Part shown: piece by piece, positions 59,051 through 64,000 of the stretch
Layout: the number at the start of each line of letters is the position of its first letter
How positions within the stretch are numbered: position 1 is the first letter of the stretch
Source of the DNA: Dactylonectria macrodidyma
Lineage: Eukaryota; Ascomycota; Sordariomycetes; Hypocreales; Nectriaceae
Assembly: GCA_020744425.1 (NCBI GenBank)
Contig: JAGMUV010000001.1
Coordinates: forward strand, 5,208,001-5,272,000
Direction of reading: 5' to 3'
Length of the DNA stretch: 64,000 nt
The notes under the pieces: model-generated
The model's input: only the letters and a program-made list of their open reading frames with translations
What the model was told of the DNA's origin: nothing
Databases searched by the model: none
Translations under genes and position numbers: made by a program

Positions 59051-59970
59051 ATGGAACAACAAATACCACTCAACTACGAAGCCTCTGAGGGTGATACTCA
59101 CAAACAAACAACCTCCACCCTCCCCCCAGACGTCGTTCAATGCCTTGAGAATGCCCGCTTCGTACGTTATCGCAACCCCTCCCCCGCACTCGCTCGCCGA
59201 CCATCCGAAGCCCAAAATAAGACGATGAGGCTCTGAGGGACCTTAGAGAGAAGATCAATGGCCCGCTGACTCGACTACTTTAACTCCTTGTTCTAGCTCC
59301 ATCTTGCGACGTGCACCGATAACGTACCTCATGTCTCCCTCATGAACTACACCTACCTCCCTTCATCACCCTACTCCTCGGCGCCCGTCATCGTCATGAC
59401 CACAAACCCTGCCTCTCGCAAGATGACCAACCTCGTCGCCAACCCCAATGTCTCCCTCCTGGTTCATGACTGTGAGTGTTTCGACTCCCTTGGAACACGA
59501 AAAGACGAAGAGGACAATCCCAAGACCGCAGACGGCTAATCTGTAAATGATTCGTAGGGGTCTCCCACCGACCTCCGACCCAAGGCCGCCGACCTTCCGG
59601 CGGCTCGCCCGGACCTGAACACCGCTCCAGTCTCGCTTCGCTGCTCCTGAACCTCAACACCTCCGCGCTATCTAGCATTAGCGCCACTATCGGAGGCGCT
59701 GCCCGCCTTGTCGATAGCGGCTCTGAAGAGGAGAAGTACTATCGCGAGCAGCACCTCGAGAACAACACTTTCGATGATTCCAACGCGCAGCCTTTCGCTC
59801 GCGACACTGGTCCTGTCGAAGATGGCGGCCGTGGATGCTTCATTGCTGGTGAGGAGGTTAGAGTGGTTCTTGTAGATATCAAGGATGTACGGATCAGTGA
59901 CTGGAAGGGTACCGTGAGGGATTGGGCGCTAGTGTCAGAGGGTGAGAACCTTGTCAATGGGTCTCGGTAG
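59051..59970 (+). CDS. pyridoxamine 5'-phosphate oxidase-like FMN-binding protein
   Basis: FMN-binding split-barrel fold. Exons 59051-59161, 59297-59471 and 59558-59970 give 232 aa. Seen: LPPDVVQCLENARFLHLATCTDNVPHVSLMNYTYLP at the junction of exons 1 and 2 (the first barrel strands), VIVMTTNPASRKMTNLVANPNVSLLVHD in exon 2, and a long insertion of about 90 residues in exon 3 before a final strand region EEVRVVLVDIKDVRISDW. The family includes fungal proteins of the YLR456W/YPR172W type, which bind FMN but whose substrate is unclear. It is not the true vitamin B6 oxidase, judged by the divergent C-terminus. Confidence 0.85.
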
Positions 59971-60462
59971 TAAGAGACAGCTTCGGAATACCTAGCTCAA
60001 AGTGAAAAATATATAATATCATTAAGTCAACCCTAATTGGGTCCAGAAGTAAATTCGTCATCGACTCCATCAAAGTTGTCGTAGAGCACTCTTGTTTGCT
60101 CGACTCTACCTATTTGACTACCTACTATACATAGAAACAACATGGGTACAACGCTGAAACTCCCGCTCATCCTAAGCACTCAAAACTCCCAAGTCTCTAA
60201 TAATTCCCGTGTATTCAACCTGGGTCTAACTTTGCAGAGTTGTGTTCGACAGCTCGACAAGGCTCTGGGCCCACCTGTTCGACCCCAACCAATAAGGTAT
60301 TTTAAGGACCATTACCCCAACGCCAACAGAGAACTGCTTGAAACGACTACTATATAATAAAAGCTCCCGAGGTTAATCAACCGAATCCTGCGATATTATG
60401 TAGGCTACGCAGGATCTCCTGATGCTCCCCGGAGCACTGTTTTTGCCCTCCAATTTTCCTAT
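59971..60462. other. 3' regions of convergent split-barrel and carrier genes
   Basis: About 490 bp, AT-rich, no gene seen. Confidence 0.4.
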
Positions 60463-62237
60463 TTACCTAGCCCACTCGACAACCTCAAGGGCCATCATCA
60501 CAAGGACAAGCGTGGAGGGAAGGATCCTGAAATTGGTGTTAGTGACTTTGGTAAGCAAGACAACGAAATGAGAATTTGACTTACCAGATGACATAACTCT
60601 GGAATAGAATTCGGCCCATGGTCTTCTCGAAGATGCTGTTAATCTGGCAGATTTGTGCCAGCTGAAGAGCGCTAGGCGCGCCAGTGAGCAAGAAACAGAC
60701 AATGACGAAGATGGGATCGTCAAGAATGCTGATTGGAAGGTACTTGGCAATCAACGCCAGAATCGGGGCCATGATGATGGTAGGCAGCGCCATCCGGCAG
60801 AGTAGAGAAGCAATCAGGAGTTTGTTTCCGACACGCTCCTCCTCAGGGTCGTAAGCTTCGTCATGACCAGTGGTGTTGCGTGCGAGGTTGGCGCCTAGGA
60901 CCACCAGAATCAGTGGGACAGCGACGCCACCGCTGGAGCGAATCGCGTTGGTCACACTGTTCTGAACAAACGATCCTTCCTCGAAGAAGAGCCTCTGCAG
61001 CGATGGGATGGACGCAACCAAGATGGCGCTCAACATTGCCCACAACGGAGGGTTCATGAACTCCCAGATGAAGTTGTTGGTCTTTTTGCCAACTGTCTTT
61101 GCGAAACCGAAAACGCTTCGGATAGGGCCAGGGAGGTTTTGATACTGGCGGCTGACAGCTTCCGCAACAGTACATTTCCAAAGCCCGAACTTAGCCTTGA
61201 CCGAAGAAAAGAATCCCTTGGTCTCATCATCCTCATCCGCAGAGCGAATCCGAGGGAAGGTGAGGAAGTCATCGTCATGTTCGCTGTCGTTGATGGGCGT
61301 AACACTTCCGGCAGTCGTGCGCTTCTTCAGGTGGGTTTTTTTGAGGTCATCATTGGAGCAAGCCAGAGAGACTCTCGAGGCGCTTGCAACAGGTGTGCGG
61401 CCGGCAGGATCATAACTTTGCGAGTCCATACTGGCACTGTCGTTGTCGTCATCGAGGCCACTGATCAAAGGTTGCGTCTCCTCTTCACTGCCGTCGGCGT
61501 GGCGACTCTGACCCTCCTCGGCGATCTCCTGGTGGTACTCGCGGTAACTCTCCTTGGGGGCTAGCAAGACATGGTAACCCCAGCTCCAGCGAACGAGTTG
61601 ACCAAGCTGCTGGAAGATGAGCAAGTAAAGAATACCTCGGGCACCAACCTCATCATCGTTGTCTCCTGGAATCCTGTCCCAATGGAGGCCCTTGATGGTT
61701 TGGGACAGCGAGATGACCAAAGACATGGGGAGCGAGTTGGAGTTGCCGAAAACGCCCATGGCAGTTACAAAGTTGGCGGCTCGCTTATTGAACCCGAAAA
61801 GTTTGCCGACAAGGACTGAGACAGCCCATGATACAAAGGTCTGGATAACGAAAATGGCGGGAATGATGGCTAAGTCAGAAAGCTTCTCGGCGTTGAGCTG
61901 GGAGGCGAGTTTCGTGAAAACTAGAAAGGCGCGTGTTAGTAGTAGTGTCGCCAAGGGAGACGTTAGGCCAAGACGTACTAAGGCATGGCGTGAAGAGCAT
62001 AACATTCAGGTTCGCCAAGAACTTCTGCTTGTCGGCATCGAAGTGGCCGAGTCGCGCGATGATGTAGCCAGGAAGACTGACACAAACGACCTCAAGGACG
62101 GCTTCGAAGACGAGGAGACATAGATGCGGCAGCGACGGGTGGGAGTCTTGGACATGAAGCGCCTGGCTGTGCAATCCTCCGGACTGCTCGGTGAATTCCG
62201 GTAGCTGCACCAGTCGGAAGGCGCGTATCGAGTCCAT
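60463..62237 (-). CDS. PIN-like auxin efflux carrier family transporter
   Basis: Membrane transporter of the Mem_trans (PIN-like/PILS) family, in fungi usually in the endoplasmic reticulum. Exons 61979-62237, 60585-61920 and 60463-60526 give 552 aa. Two hydrophobic halves of about five helices each: the first with ANLNVMLFTPCL (split by intron one), FGNSNSLPMSL with the typical NSNSLP core, and YLLIFQQLGQLVRWSWGY; then a hydrophilic loop of about 170 residues rich in Asp/Ser/Thr; then NPPLWAMLSAILVA, VPLILVVLGANLA and LTGAPSALQLAQICQIN. The last intron falls within the final helices. Yeast relatives are Ecm3 and YNL095C; substrate unknown. Confidence 0.93.
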
Positions 62238-64000
62238 GAAGATGTTGCGATGCTGTGATGGTGTAGTTTCGCAGTTTCGTAATTGATGTTCGGGCGATAT
62301 TTGCTCTATCGGAGCAAGGCCAGTCTATGATAAGGCAACCAGCAGCCGGAAAACGGGGACGCGCAGCCTGCAGGCGATGGTGGCAAAGGTGGATCGGGGG
62401 CGATAAGCTTATCTGCTGGGCCGTTCAAGCAGCACTTGGTTTCGCCTGGCGGTCGAAGAATGCCTGAGAACGGGAAGCGGCACTTCGATCCGCGAGACAA
62501 TTGATGGTGAGTGAGAGAAAAGGGAGCCAAGATGAGCGTAAATGGGCAGATCGAGAGTAGAAATGCGAGAGCCACCTAGCGATCTACCAGTGTGGATTCT
62601 CGATGGGGCGAGAGCGGCGGTGCCGGTGTGGCATCTCAGTGGTACTTGTAGGCAGGGCTACTGCTAGGCGAGAGCCCAGAGGCGACAGATAGTTCAGAAC
62701 AACGCACGTTCCTCCAAATAAGCACAGAGGCGCAATCCGATGCCTGCTTGCGACAGCGCTTGTCACTGGGTATGACAAGGGAGCAGTAGCGCGTCATCCC
62801 ACTGCTGTGACATGTTATTTGGTGTCCACAAGCCATACATTGGGCGTTATGTAGTGAGGCCTTGCGGGAAAAGCTGCTACCGAAGCTGCCAGAGCCTAGA
62901 GCAACCCAAGTGGAGGAGTGCCCGCGGGTGGTTTCCACGGCCTCCTGTGAAACCTGTCATGGCGCAAACGAATCCCAGCAGCCAAAAATCATCCATGTAC
63001 CCAAGAGGTTGTGCAGACCAGAAATGGCCGCGCCAATTAGTGTCGGGAGTACATTTTCACTACTAGTTGATATCCCGTTTTATGTACAATGACACGTCGA
63101 CGTACGCCAAGCAGGGTAATCAATCGGTGCCCCCCTGGCGCCTGTGTTCGTCGCTCAGGTACGTGGTGCGGAGGCAGGCCGTCTGGTTGGCTTACTTTAA
63201 AGTCGCAGTGTGTGAGATGGCTGATCCCTCCCTTTGTCGTCGACTGAGCTTCGGTGTGTGTGAGTGAAAGTTGGACGTGTTGGGAATCCCTGGGAAGTGT
63301 GTGCCTGGAATTGGCCTAGATTCGTCACTGTCTGGGCTACCTCACCCACAGCCTCGCTGCTTCGCCGAGCAAAGAGAGGGCGACGAAGGTACCGATGCGT
63401 CCTAGGCAACGCGATCGCGCTTCTCTTGCAGGGATGGCGGTAGCGCCCTGGAAACTGGAAGGGGTGGAGGCAAGGGGCCGCCATCGGGTTAGACTCGCAC
63501 TGGGTGGGAAACGGCGCCACGGGTTGAAGGTTGTCGTCATGGATGGCTGGAGGCACGTTGCTCAGCTCTCGACGCTAACAGGCTGCGTTGTGCTCACATC
63601 CCATGGACCAAACCAGCCAAAGAATGCGGCAATTGCATCATGATGAGAGCGCACAATTCTCCGATTGTCGATAAGTAGTACAGATGAACTAGGAGGCAGG
63701 CCAAGAGTATTCGAGTACCAATAACATGTCACGAGACCATTTCCTTCATGTAGTTGTTACCTTGCGCCATTGTTCGAACAGTGAGAAGGGTTTTGGGGCA
63801 TGCACATTTCGTTATCTGCAAGATACAGAATTAGATAGGATGCCGTCGATATCTTCGACTAGTTCGCTACTTAGTCGAGTGGCGACAATGGGGGTCAACA
63901 CCATCGTGAAAAAAGTGAAGCTTGCCACCTCAGCTTCCCAGGCCACCCCATACAATCGGAGCTGAAATGTGCATCACTGGAAAACTGTATTTTGGGTGAC
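62238..64000. other. window-end region with no gene recognised
   Basis: Upstream of the PIN-like gene and onward to the window end. Only short open frames, none with family features. Confidence 0.45.

Noticed and set aside
1..64000. CRISPR arrays, bacterial operons, prophage or insertion sequences
   Set aside because: No regularly spaced repeats, no transposase-like frames with terminal repeats, and the gene structure is eukaryotic throughout.

Overview
This window is nuclear DNA of a filamentous ascomycete (Pezizomycotina, most likely a Sordariomycete, possibly Hypocreales). The evidence is dense, short (about 48-280 nt), GT-AG spliceosomal introns, often with CTAAC-type branch points; no operons; a proline tRNA with an intron; and typical fungal proteins such as Skt5/Chs4, an OPT transporter, MUS-9/UVSB (ATR), a Rax1-type RGS protein and Cbp4. 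Gene models below were built by hand: splice sites were chosen so that frames join and family motifs are continuous, and every multi-exon model sums to a multiple of three.

Layout. 0.5-9 kb: OPT oligopeptide transporter (+), ribosomal protein eL37 (+), Elongator subunit Elp6 (-), MFS transporter (-). 10-15 kb: mitochondrial-type thioredoxin-like protein (+) and the chitin synthase activator Skt5 (-) with a CaaX tail. 15.2-18.9 kb: no gene seen. 19-25 kb: compact housekeeping block with Cbp4 (+), nascent polypeptide-associated complex beta (+), tRNA adenosine deaminase Tad1 (-) divergent from ribosomal protein eL24 (+), and a Prx5-type peroxiredoxin (-). 25-29.9 kb: a gene-poor stretch of almost 5 kb. 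30-34 kb: Rax1-like RGS membrane protein (+) and pantothenate kinase (+). 35-39.5 kb: two weakly supported convergent small genes, tRNA-Pro(AGG) (-), a small hydrophilic protein (-), and a PARP-type zinc-finger protein with a repetitive basic tail (-). 40-50 kb: the ATR checkpoint kinase (-, eight exons) and an HSPA12-like Hsp70 ATPase (-). 51-56 kb: an orphan coiled-coil protein (+), a gamma-glutamylcyclotransferase-fold protein (-), and a putative amidoligase (+). 56-62 kb: methylcrotonyl-CoA carboxylase alpha (-), an FMN-binding split-barrel protein (+), and a PIN-like auxin efflux carrier (-). The last 1.7 kb shows no gene.

Most genes are unrelated housekeeping neighbours, as is normal in fungi. 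Two things stand out. (1) The NAC-beta gene appears to need a single-nucleotide exon (position 20467) between two well-formed introns to encode the conserved RIGGKG motif. (2) A glutamine-synthetase-fold amidoligase and a gamma-glutamylcyclotransferase-like protein lie head to head across 810 bp; these two families make and break gamma-glutamyl/amide bonds, so this may be a small uncharacterised peptide-tagging or metabolite module. Three stop-free, multiple-of-three introns (two in the ATR gene, one in the coiled-coil gene) could be read as coding and are traps for annotation.
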